Source: an uncultured Clostridium sp.
Lineage (GTDB): Bacteria > Bacillota > Clostridia > TANB77 > CAG-508
Assembly: GCA_900553865.1 (NCBI GenBank)
Contig: USFC01000002.1
Span: 1-50,002, forward strand
Direction of reading: 5' to 3'
Length of the DNA: 50,002 nt
Both the position numbers and the translations under genes were made by a program. The notes under the pieces were generated by a model. That model was given only the letters and a program-made list of their open reading frames with translations. It was not told the origin of the DNA and made no database searches. Within the stretch, counting starts at the first letter, position 1, and each line of letters begins with the position of its first letter. Shown in pieces: positions 24,941-32,132 of the stretch.

Positions 24941-26950
24941 ATGATTTTGAATGTATATAAAGAAGAAACCAACAAAAAATTTCAAAATATAATAGATGAC
25001 AAATTAAATTCACTTGAATTAAAAAAAATAAAAGAACTGATAGATATTGAATCATTAGAATATATATCTGATAATGTTAAAAATATATTGAAAATTACAA
25101 AGGAAAATTCAGAAAAATGCTTCAAAGTGGAAACAAAATTATCAAAAATTAGAAATGTGTATAGAGTTATTTTATATATAAGATTATCAGAAGAGGATGG
25201 AGATTTAATTGATGGAGATGTAAGCAAGAGTATAAGAAATCAATTACTTTTATTGCTTGATGAGTGCAAAAAGAAAAATTGGAAAGTAGTCGGAATTTTT
25301 TGTGAAGAGGACATATCAGGAGCAGATGATAATAGACCAGAATGGAAAAAATCATTAAAGTTTTGCGAATGTAATAGAACTGATATTATGCTTTGTAAAA
25401 GCCAATCAAGATTTTCAAGAAGTATGGAAATGATTGAAAAATATTTACACAAGGAATTTGTGCAATGGGGAATTAGATTTGTTGGTATAGTTGATAGTAC
25501 AGATACTTCAGTACAAGGAAATAAAAAAGCTAGACAGATAAATGGACTTGTAAATGAATGGCAAGTTGAAGACCAATCTATAAATACAAGAGAAATATTG
25601 AAAAATAAAAAAAGTTTGGGACTTTATGCAACAGCTTGGACACCTTATGGATATATTAAAAATCCAAATGATAAATACCAGTTAATAGTAGATGAAGAGG
25701 CAGCTCTTGTAGTAAAAAGAATTTTTGAAGAATATATGAATGGAATAGGTTGTGCAAAAATAGCTGAAAAACTAAATCAAGATAGAGTTCCAACAACTTG
25801 GGAACATATGAAATCTATCGGACTTAAAATTACTAATCGTAATCCTGTAAAAATAGTAAGATACCAAACAGAAAAAGACGAAACTTTACAATCAATATCC
25901 GATAGATTTTATATTCAACCTGATGACATTGCTACTAATAATAACATTTTGGAAGATTATTTTGTTAGCAATAATGAAAAAATGAAAGACAGAATTTTAA
26001 AAGAAGGCTTGATTTTAACTATAAGAACAAAACCTATATGGAATGAGGGAGCAGTTAGCAATATTATAAGAAATGAAGCATATACTGGCTATTTAGTGTT
26101 AGGAAAATATCAAAATAGAAGTTATAAAGATCATACAAGGGTAAGAGTGCCAAAGGAACAATGGATAAGAGTACCCAATTGCCACGAGCCTATTATAGAA
26201 CGAACTGTATGGCTAACTGTGAATAACAAAATGGATATACAGGCTAAAAAACGAAATAGTGGAGTAAAACCACAAAATGATGGAAATATATCAATATTTA
26301 GTAAAAAAGTATATTGTGAATGTTGCGATAGCATTTATTCAATATCTACAAGAATAAAATCAGAAAAAGATAATTATTATATGAGATGCAGAGGAGCAAA
26401 AAAAGATAAGGGTAGATATGCTATATGTGATAATACGAAAACATTTAAAAAAAGTGAATTAGAAGAAATTGTACTAAAGGAAATAAACGAACAAATAAAA
26501 AAATACTATGATAAGTCAAAGGTTGAGAAAAATTATTACGACAAAAAAGTAAATGACGATATAAATAGTGAAATTGATATATTAGAAAAGGAAAAAGACA
26601 GAGCTAGTATTGAAGTGAATAAAAAAGCAAATTTACTAAATCTTTTATATGAAGATAGGTTAAATGGAGTAATTTCTGTAGAAGAATTTACTATTTTAAA
26701 AAATAAAAATAGTAAGGAAGTAGAAATTGCAAATGAAAGAATACAAAAGATAGATGAGCAAATAAACTCATTAAACAAAAGAAAAGAAATTGAAATGCAG
26801 AGTAAAAAATTATTTACTAAATATAAAAAAATAAAAAAACTAGACAGAATGATAATGAATGAGTTTATTGAAAAAATATATGTTGGAAGATATGACGAAA
26901 TTACTAAAAGCAGAAATATAAAAATTATATGGAATATTAAAGAAAGTTAA
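24941..26950 (+). CDS. Large serine recombinase 1, with LysM-like insertion
   Basis: 669 residues. After an unusual N-terminal extension of about 75 residues comes the resolvase domain with YIRLS (catalytic Ser83), SKSIRNQ, and SQSRFSRSMEMIEKYL. The recombinase domain follows (YGYIKNPNDKYQLIVDEEAALVV, IAEKLNQDRVPTT). At about 302-363 a segment reads DETLQSISDRFYIQPDDIATNN and ends LILTIRTK, a LysM-like fold signature, before NEAYTGYL resumes the recombinase domain. A zinc ribbon (CECC...C...C) and a coiled coil complete it. The enzyme presumably cuts at the GA core in comEC and the element circle. It is a clear paralog of the next gene, 13 nt downstream. Confidence 0.9.
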   Translation: MILNVYKEETNKKFQNIIDDKLNSLELKKIKELIDIESLEYISDNVKNILKITKENSEKCFKVETKLSKIRNVYRVILYIRLSEEDGDLIDGDVSKSIRNQLLLLLDECKKKNWKVVGIFCEEDISGADDNRPEWKKSLKFCECNRTDIMLCKSQSRFSRSMEMIEKYLHKEFVQWGIRFVGIVDSTDTSVQGNKKARQINGLVNEWQVEDQSINTREILKNKKSLGLYATAWTPYGYIKNPNDKYQLIVDEEAALVVKRIFEEYMNGIGCAKIAEKLNQDRVPTTWEHMKSIGLKITNRNPVKIVRYQTEKDETLQSISDRFYIQPDDIATNNNILEDYFVSNNEKMKDRILKEGLILTIRTKPIWNEGAVSNIIRNEAYTGYLVLGKYQNRSYKDHTRVRVPKEQWIRVPNCHEPIIERTVWLTVNNKMDIQAKKRNSGVKPQNDGNISIFSKKVYCECCDSIYSISTRIKSEKDNYYMRCRGAKKDKGRYAICDNTKTFKKSELEEIVLKEINEQIKKYYDKSKVEKNYYDKKVNDDINSEIDILEKEKDRASIEVNKKANLLNLLYEDRLNGVISVEEFTILKNKNSKEVEIANERIQKIDEQINSLNKRKEIEMQSKKLFTKYKKIKKLDRMIMNEFIEKIYVGRYDEITKSRNIKIIWNIKES

Positions 26951-26963
26951 GGAGAGGTATATT

Positions 26964-28940
26964 ATGATTGTAAATGTAGAAATAAGAAAAGATGATGAAT
27001 TAAATAGTGAAAATAAATATAATAATCCTTTAGAAATTAAAAAAATAAAGAAATTGTTAAATTTAGAAGAATTAGAATATGCTTCTCCTGTTATAAAAGA
27101 TATACTACAAATAAAAAAGAATAATATAAGTTATTTGGTAAATAAAGAAAAATGTGATTTTTCATTTAGAGTAATACTTTATTTAAGATTATCTGTGGAA
27201 GATGGGGATTTGATTGATGGAGATGTGAGCAAAAGTATAAGAAATCAGTTACTTTTATTGCTAGATGAATGTAATAAAAATAAATGGAGAGTTGTTGGAA
27301 TATTCTGTGAAGATGGTATTTCAGGAGGAGATGATAATAGACCAGAATGGAAAAAATCATTAAAATTTTGTGAATGCAATAGAACTGACATTATGCTTTG
27401 TAAAAGCCAATCAAGATTTTCAAGAAGTATGGAAATGATTGAAAAATATTTGCACACCGAGTTTATAAAGTGGGGAATAAGGTTTGTTGGAATAGTTGAT
27501 AAAGCAGATACTAATAACAAAGGTAATAAAAAAACTAGACAAATAAATGGTTTAACAAATGAATGGCAAATAGAAGACCAATCTATAAATGTTAGAAGAA
27601 TTATGCAAAATAAAAGACAAAATGGATTGTTTATTTCAGCTAATCCACCTTATGGATATTTGAGAGATGAGAAAGACAAAGAACATTTAGTTATAGACAA
27701 TGAAGCCGCAGAAGTTATTAGAAGAATTTATAAGGAGTATTTAGATGGAGTAAATTGTCATTGCATAGCAAGAAAGTTAAATGAAGATTTAATTCCAACT
27801 AGAATAGAACATATGAAGAAAGTAGGAGTTAATATTGGAAAGAGTAAAGCTCCTAGAATTATAAATTACAAAACTGAAAAAGGTGATACATTAAAAAGTA
27901 TTGCAGAAAAATATAATTTATTTCCAATAGAAATAATGGAAACAAATAATATTATGGAACATTTAGATATGTCTATAATGAAAAAAGAAATATCAGAACA
28001 AGAACTTATAGAAGGACATATTTTAAAAATACCAAAAAAGATAATATGGGATGACGGAATGATACGAGAAATATTAAGAAATGAGATATACACAGGTTGT
28101 TTAGTTTATGGTAAAACTGTAAATAAAAGCTACAAAGATAGAACTAAAATAAGAATATCAAGACAGGAATGGAATAAAGTTTTGAACTGTCATGAAGCGA
28201 TTATAGAAAGAGATGTGTGGGAAAAAGTAAGAGACAAGCTATTGAGCAATACAAATAATACAAGAACAACAGGAAAAAATTTATTTGCAAAGAAACTATA
28301 TTGCTCTTGCTGTGGTAGAGGAATGCAAAAATCAAAAGATACAAGAAATGGACAAGGGGATTATTACATAAGTTGCAGAACAGTTAATAAGGTAGGAAGA
28401 TTTTGCGATAACAGAAAACAAATTGCTAAAAGTGTTCTAGAAAAAATTATATTAGATAAGATAAATGAACAATTAGATAAATATTATGATAAGAAAATAG
28501 TAGAAGATAAATATAATGATATAAAATATGGTAATATTGCTAATCAAATTGAAAAACTAAAAATGCAATATAATAATCTAGAATATACATTAACAGAAAA
28601 AACTAATAGATTAAGTATTTTATATGAAGACAGGGTAAATGGTACATTAACATTAGAAGAATTTAAAACATTAAAACAAAACATAGATAATGAAATTCTA
28701 AAATATAGTAATGAAAGAAACAATATAGATTTGCAGATTAAGGAATTAGAAGAACAAAGACTGAAAAATGACTTTGAACAAAATGAGTTATTTGAAAAGT
28801 ATAGAAGAATTGAAGCATTGACACCAGAGATTTTAAATGAATTTGTAGAGAAGATATATTTAGGAAAATACAACGAAGCAAGTAATAGCCGAGAGATAAA
28901 GATTATATGGAATATAGATAAAAAAGAGGAAATAGTTTAA
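26964..28940 (+). CDS. Large serine recombinase 2, with LysM-like insertion
   Basis: 658 residues, closely related to the previous recombinase through the whole length. YLRLS holds catalytic Ser77. The LysM-like insertion (about 297-358) is clearer here: GDTLKSIAEKYNLFPIEIME, NNI and GHILKIP. Zinc ribbon: CSCCGRGM then C-R-x6-GRFCDN. The C-terminal coiled coil is the part that aligns synapsed subunits in this class. AAGGAG (26950-26955) lies 8 nt before the ATG, and the genes are 13 nt apart, so both are made from one message. Two recombinases may act as a heteromeric pair, as CcrA and CcrB do in SCC elements. Confidence 0.9.
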   Translation: MIVNVEIRKDDELNSENKYNNPLEIKKIKKLLNLEELEYASPVIKDILQIKKNNISYLVNKEKCDFSFRVILYLRLSVEDGDLIDGDVSKSIRNQLLLLLDECNKNKWRVVGIFCEDGISGGDDNRPEWKKSLKFCECNRTDIMLCKSQSRFSRSMEMIEKYLHTEFIKWGIRFVGIVDKADTNNKGNKKTRQINGLTNEWQIEDQSINVRRIMQNKRQNGLFISANPPYGYLRDEKDKEHLVIDNEAAEVIRRIYKEYLDGVNCHCIARKLNEDLIPTRIEHMKKVGVNIGKSKAPRIINYKTEKGDTLKSIAEKYNLFPIEIMETNNIMEHLDMSIMKKEISEQELIEGHILKIPKKIIWDDGMIREILRNEIYTGCLVYGKTVNKSYKDRTKIRISRQEWNKVLNCHEAIIERDVWEKVRDKLLSNTNNTRTTGKNLFAKKLYCSCCGRGMQKSKDTRNGQGDYYISCRTVNKVGRFCDNRKQIAKSVLEKIILDKINEQLDKYYDKKIVEDKYNDIKYGNIANQIEKLKMQYNNLEYTLTEKTNRLSILYEDRVNGTLTLEEFKTLKQNIDNEILKYSNERNNIDLQIKELEEQRLKNDFEQNELFEKYRRIEALTPEILNEFVEKIYLGKYNEASNSREIKIIWNIDKKEEIV

Positions 28941-28957
28941 AAGCTATTTCTTCTTTT
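28924..28957 (+). terminator. Terminator of the recombinase operon
   Basis: AAGAGGAAATAG (28924-28935) pairs with CTATTTCTTCTT (28944-28955), one G-T pair, 8-nt loop, short T run. The recombinase stop codon lies in the loop. Confidence 0.65.
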
Positions 28958-28970
28958 ATGTCTATATTAT

Positions 28971-29016
28971 TTTGGGCATTAAAGGTTGAATATATCATTC
29001 AACAAAATATGCCTTA
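28971..29016. other. Second, degenerate attP-like palindrome
   Basis: TTTGGGCA (28971-28978), N6, GTTG (28985-28988), 11 nt, CAAC (29000-29003), N6, TGCCTTA (29010-29016). This copies the layout of the real site but has 11 instead of 12 nt in the centre, no GA core at the midpoint, and a weaker right arm. Confidence 0.55.
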
Positions 29017-29021
29017 TATTT

Positions 29022-29056
29022 TTTGGGCATCAATGGTTGAAACAGACCATGTGGGA
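29022..29056. other. attR: right attachment junction
   Basis: Element half-site TTTGGGCA (29022-29029), N6, GTTG (29036-29039), N5, GA core (29045-29046), then host comEC codons for HVGG. The layout mirrors attL base for base. Confidence 0.75.
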
Positions 29057-29605
29057 GGAATTTTAAGTGTATTAGAAGAACTAAAAGCAGAAAAAGTAAT
29101 TATATGCAAGCAAGAAGAAAATGAAAATTATAAAAAATTCAAAAAGATTGTAAAAGATAAAAAAATAAAAGTTTATGTTGTAAAAAAGGGAGATAACTTT
29201 AAAATAGAAGAAGATATTTACTTAAGCATATTATGGCCAAAAGAGGAAATGATAAAAGAAAATGCAATAAACAATAATTCAATAGTTGCAAAACTAAGCT
29301 ATAAAGCATTTTCAATATTGCTTACAGGAGATATTGAAAAAATAGCAGAAGAAGAAATATTAAAAGAGTATAAAAATACTAATATATTAAAAGCAAATAT
29401 ATTAAAAGTGGCGCACCATGGCTCAAAATCATCAAGTATAAATGAATTTTTAGAAAAAGTAAAGCCTCAAATTGCATTAATAGGAGTAGGTGCAAAAAAT
29501 ACATTTGGGCATCCAAACGAAGGAGTTCTAAACAGGCTACAAAACTTAAACACCAAAACATACCGCACAGACCAAAATGGAGAAATAACAATAAAAGTGA
29601 CGCAA

Positions 29606-29705
29606 TGGGGACGTTTCTTTTTGCAACTGTTTTTGGGGACGGAGCAAAAAAAAGTCAATACCCATTAGGGACGTTTCCGTTTGGTTAATCTGTCCCTTTT
29701 GGTGT
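29606..29705. repeat. Decayed REP-like GGGACG repeats
   Basis: GGGGACGTTTC (29607), GGGGACGGAG (29635) and AGGGACGTTTCC (29667) occur in 70 bp, with a reversed GTCCC near 29692. They share the GGGACG core with the repeats at 43174 and 46029 and lie just beyond comEC. Confidence 0.5.
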
Positions 29706-29755
29706 GATAAAGCTCCTTTTGGTGGCATGAAGAAAATTTTGTGTCAGGTAAATTT

Positions 29756-29793
29756 ATTTTAAAAAAGTGCGGGTACCCGCATTTTTTTAAAAT
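29756..29793. terminator. Bidirectional terminator
   Basis: A near-perfect palindrome: A-rich arm, GTGCGG, loop GTAC, CCGCAT and a T7 run (29782-29788). It separates the comEC remnant from the ATPase gene and would work in both directions. Confidence 0.8.
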
Positions 29794-29807
29794 GAACTGC
29801 TAATAAA

Positions 29808-29886
29808 CTTTGATTTTGTGTAAAACAGATACGTCACTAATCTTGATTTTGTGTAAATAATGACTTGAACAAATCTTGATTTTGTG
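29808..29886. repeat. Three direct repeats with a 33-bp period
   Basis: CTTTGATTTTGTG (29808-29820), TCTTGATTTTGTG (29841-29853) and TCTTGATTTTGTG (29874-29886) start exactly 33 bp apart, about three helix turns. The last lies between the -35 and -10 of the ATPase promoter, as operators do. Confidence 0.65.
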
Positions 29887-29893
29887 CTACAAT
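29865..29893 (+). promoter_or_regulatory. Promoter of the DUF4143 ATPase gene
   Basis: TTGAAC (29865-29870), 17 nt, TACAAT (29888-29893). The third direct repeat fills the spacer. Confidence 0.6.
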
Positions 29894-29929
29894 ATAAACA
29901 AACACAATGTAGACGAAAGGAAAATATTT

Positions 29930-31282
29930 ATGAAAAGAAAAATTTATAAAGATATTCTTAAGTGGAAAGAAGAAAGTAATGGAACCACAGCATTGTTAAT
30001 TGAAGGAGCACGAAGGGTTGGAAAAAGCTATATAGCAGAAAAATTTGCAAAAGAAAATTATAAAACATATATTTTAATTGATTTTTCAAAAACGGCAGAA
30101 GAAGTAAAAAAATTATTTGATGAATACTTAGATAATTTAGATTATCTATTTACATATTTAACTCAGTATTATGGAGTTAAATTATATGAAAGAGAATCAT
30201 TAATTATTTTTGACGAAATACAGTTTTGCCCAAGAGCAAGAGGAGCTATTAAGCACTTAGTTGCAGATGGAAGATACGATTATATAGAAACAGGTTCATT
30301 AATATCTATAAAAAAGAATGTTAAAGATATTCTAATACCTTCAGAAGAGGAAAAGTTGAAAATGTATCCATTTGACTATGAAGAATTTTTATGGGCAATG
30401 GGAAATGATACACTAATGGATTTTATAAGAGAATGTTATAAAAATAAAAAGCCATTAGGGCAAGTGCTACACAGAAAAGCAATGGATTATTTTAAAGAAT
30501 ATTTAATTGTTGGAGGAATGCCACAAGTAGTGGATATATATTCAAAAACAAGAGATTTTGAAAAAGTAGATAAAATAAAAAGGAATATATTAAATTTATA
30601 TAGAGAAGATATTAGAAAACATGCAGAAGAATTAAATCTAAAAGTAGAGCAGATATTCGATACTATTCCTTCTCAATTGCAAAAGCATGAGAAAAAATTT
30701 AATATATCAAACTTAGATGAAAATGCAAGATATAGAAATTATGAAGGAGCGTTTTATTGGCTTAATGATGCAGGGCTAATTAATATTGCGTATAATACTA
30801 CAGAACCTAGCATAGGACTGGGGCAAAGAATAGATACAAATGCGCTAAAATGTTATATGTTTGACACAGGTTTGCTATTATCAATGACATTTAATGAGAA
30901 AAATTTAGTTAATGAAGAAATTTATAAAAAAATTCTTTTTGACAAATTGTCTTTTAACGAAGGTATGATATTAGAAAATGTAGTAGCGCAAATGCTTGTG
31001 GGTGTAGGAAGAAAATTGTACTTTTTCTCTAGGAACGAAAGAGAAGATAGTTCAGAAACAATGGAAGTAGATTTTCTAATTTCAGCAGATAAAATAACTT
31101 CAAAGCATAACATAATACCAATAGAAGTAAAATCAGGAGATAGATACGCATTTGCATCTTTGAAAAAATTACAAAATAAATATAGCGATTACTTAGAAAA
31201 TGCTATAATAATTCATACTAAAGATTTAAAAGAAGAAGGTAATATTCTATATATTCCAGCATATATGACGATGCTATTGTAA
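29930..31282 (+). CDS. AAA+ ATPase with DUF4143 domain
   Basis: 450 residues. The P-loop GARRVGKS (Gly26 to Ser33) and Walker B LIIFDEIQ (Asp95, Glu96) are followed by the sensor ETGSLI. The DUF4143 part includes FKEYLIVGGMPQVV and YMFDTGLLLSM, and the C-terminus looks like a PD-(D/E)xK nuclease fold (EVDFLI, PIEVKSGD). The family is very common and often present in many copies in gut anaerobes; its role is not settled (proposed DNA or toxin-antitoxin functions). Start at 29930 follows GAAAGGA; an in-frame start at 29876 overlaps the promoter. It stands alone, with a repeated operator-like motif upstream and a terminator downstream. Confidence 0.85.
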   Translation: MKRKIYKDILKWKEESNGTTALLIEGARRVGKSYIAEKFAKENYKTYILIDFSKTAEEVKKLFDEYLDNLDYLFTYLTQYYGVKLYERESLIIFDEIQFCPRARGAIKHLVADGRYDYIETGSLISIKKNVKDILIPSEEEKLKMYPFDYEEFLWAMGNDTLMDFIRECYKNKKPLGQVLHRKAMDYFKEYLIVGGMPQVVDIYSKTRDFEKVDKIKRNILNLYREDIRKHAEELNLKVEQIFDTIPSQLQKHEKKFNISNLDENARYRNYEGAFYWLNDAGLINIAYNTTEPSIGLGQRIDTNALKCYMFDTGLLLSMTFNEKNLVNEEIYKKILFDKLSFNEGMILENVVAQMLVGVGRKLYFFSRNEREDSSETMEVDFLISADKITSKHNIIPIEVKSGDRYAFASLKKLQNKYSDYLENAIIIHTKDLKEEGNILYIPAYMTMLL

Positions 31283-31304
31283 GAAAACTATTGAAATAAT
31301 GTAA

Positions 31305-31352
31305 ATAGTGCATAGATTTTTTTAATAATAAAAATTTATGCACTATATTTTT
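31305..31352 (+). terminator. Terminator of the ATPase gene
   Basis: ATAGTGCATAG (31305-31315) pairs with TTATGCACTAT (31336-31346) and is followed by ATTTTTG. Beyond it, at 31381-31395, CGCCCCGTCCCTATC is a short REP-like relic. Confidence 0.7.
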
Positions 31353-31486
31353 GTGCAACCTTAGAATTTTGCTAAACTAAAACGCCCCGTCCCTATCAGT
31401 TTTGCGAAAATTTTAAAAATTGGTATATTTTTACTAAAAAAATTCCATACTAAAGAAAAAAGCAATAGAGAGGAATTGAGTATAGT

Positions 31487-32068
31487 ATGAAAAAAAGTTA
31501 TATGTGGATTATAATAGGAATTTGTGCAATTGTTATTTTAGGCATTATTGTAGGAATTTTTGTTAGCAAAAATTCAACAAAAGATGAGCAAAAGGTAGAA
31601 ACGAAGTTAGTAAGCACAGAGCAAAATATTCAAAATGGTATAGAATTAATTTCAACTTCTTATGCAGAAGTAAAAGCGTCGCCAAACTGCTTATTTGAAT
31701 TTAAAACCTATTACAAAGGTTGCAAGCACACAACTACTAAAAGAGAGAATATACCAGAAGAATTGGTGAACAAAACAGAAATAGAAATGCAAGATAGGTA
31801 CAAAGATTATAAAATAGAAGAATTTACAGCAAATAATATTGTGCTTTATCAAGAAAAAGAAGGAATTTGTGATGAGCATTATTTATTAAAAGAAAATAAT
31901 GGCTATATTGCAATATATAAAATAGATAATGCTGGAAAAGAAATTTTAAAAGAAAATACTCAAATTGTTACAACATACCTTCCAGAAACAGATAAGCAAA
32001 ATTTAAAAAATGGAATAAAAATAATAGGAAAAGAAAACTTAAGTTTAACCTTAGAAGATTACGAATAA
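31487..32068 (+). CDS. BofC C-terminal-domain-like membrane-anchored protein
   Basis: 193 residues with one N-terminal membrane segment (about 7-28), the rest outside the cell. The body contains YKGCKHTTTKRENIPEEL, CDEHYLLKENNGYIAIYKID and a YLPETDKQNLKNGI end, which match the BofC C-terminal domain as I remember it in clostridia (a Cys near the start and a CxEHYLI motif). In Bacillus BofC controls signalling to sigma-K during sporulation; clostridial forms with only this domain have no proven role. Two cysteines could form a disulfide. It precedes the glucan synthase gene by 64 nt and could share its transcript. Confidence 0.68.
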   Translation: MKKSYMWIIIGICAIVILGIIVGIFVSKNSTKDEQKVETKLVSTEQNIQNGIELISTSYAEVKASPNCLFEFKTYYKGCKHTTTKRENIPEELVNKTEIEMQDRYKDYKIEEFTANNIVLYQEKEGICDEHYLLKENNGYIAIYKIDNAGKEILKENTQIVTTYLPETDKQNLKNGIKIIGKENLSLTLEDYE

Positions 32069-32132
32069 AATGTATAATTTTCCACTTCTAGCAAATAATA
32101 TGTGCATAACATATTGCTAAGGAGTAATTTAA

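Larger units (their letters stand above)
3674..29046. mobile_element. Integrated element of about 25.4 kb inserted in comEC by a GA-core serine recombinase
   Basis: Both junctions contain CAGACCA (3672-3678 and 29043-29049). Joining host flanks at the shared GA gives codons for HFDSDHVGGI, the standard ComEC motif. Joining the element ends gives a symmetric site with TTTGGGCA and TGCCCAAA each 15 nt from the GA. The cargo is typical of clostridial integrative elements: parA/parB, SpaA-repeat surface protein, methylase/helicase, tnpV, DUF3848-like and Toprim proteins, and two large serine recombinases at the right end. A GA core is known for TnpX/TndX-type recombinases. No relaxase, coupling protein or secretion ATPase is visible, so the element probably moves with help or is decayed. 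Confidence 0.88.
28958..29668 (+). pseudogene. comEC: Displaced host comEC 3' end
   Basis: From 29045 the frame reads DHVGGILSVLEEL and continues through NNNSIVAKL, LLTGDIE, KVAHHGSKSS and GVGAKNTFGHPN, the C-terminal half of the ComEC metallo-beta-lactamase-like domain. The upstream 29 codons (from ATG 28958) are element DNA, so an ORF of 236 residues exists by chance. The first His and Asp of the metal motif are missing, so it cannot be an active enzyme. The end (TQWGRFFLQLFLGTEQ) is read through a REP-like repeat, which suggests the original stop was changed. No good ribosome site precedes the ATG. Confidence 0.88.

Noticed and set aside
3674..29668. Two independent paralogous comEC genes with unrelated genes between them
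   Set aside because: The right copy starts exactly at the codon where the left shows CAGACCA, and the joined flanks restore the motif; symmetric arms at both ends fit insertion.
29808..29886. Possible mini-CRISPR array (regular repeats, regular spacing)
   Set aside because: Repeats are only 13 nt, AT-rich, three in number and overlap a promoter; no cas genes are near. An operator array explains them better.
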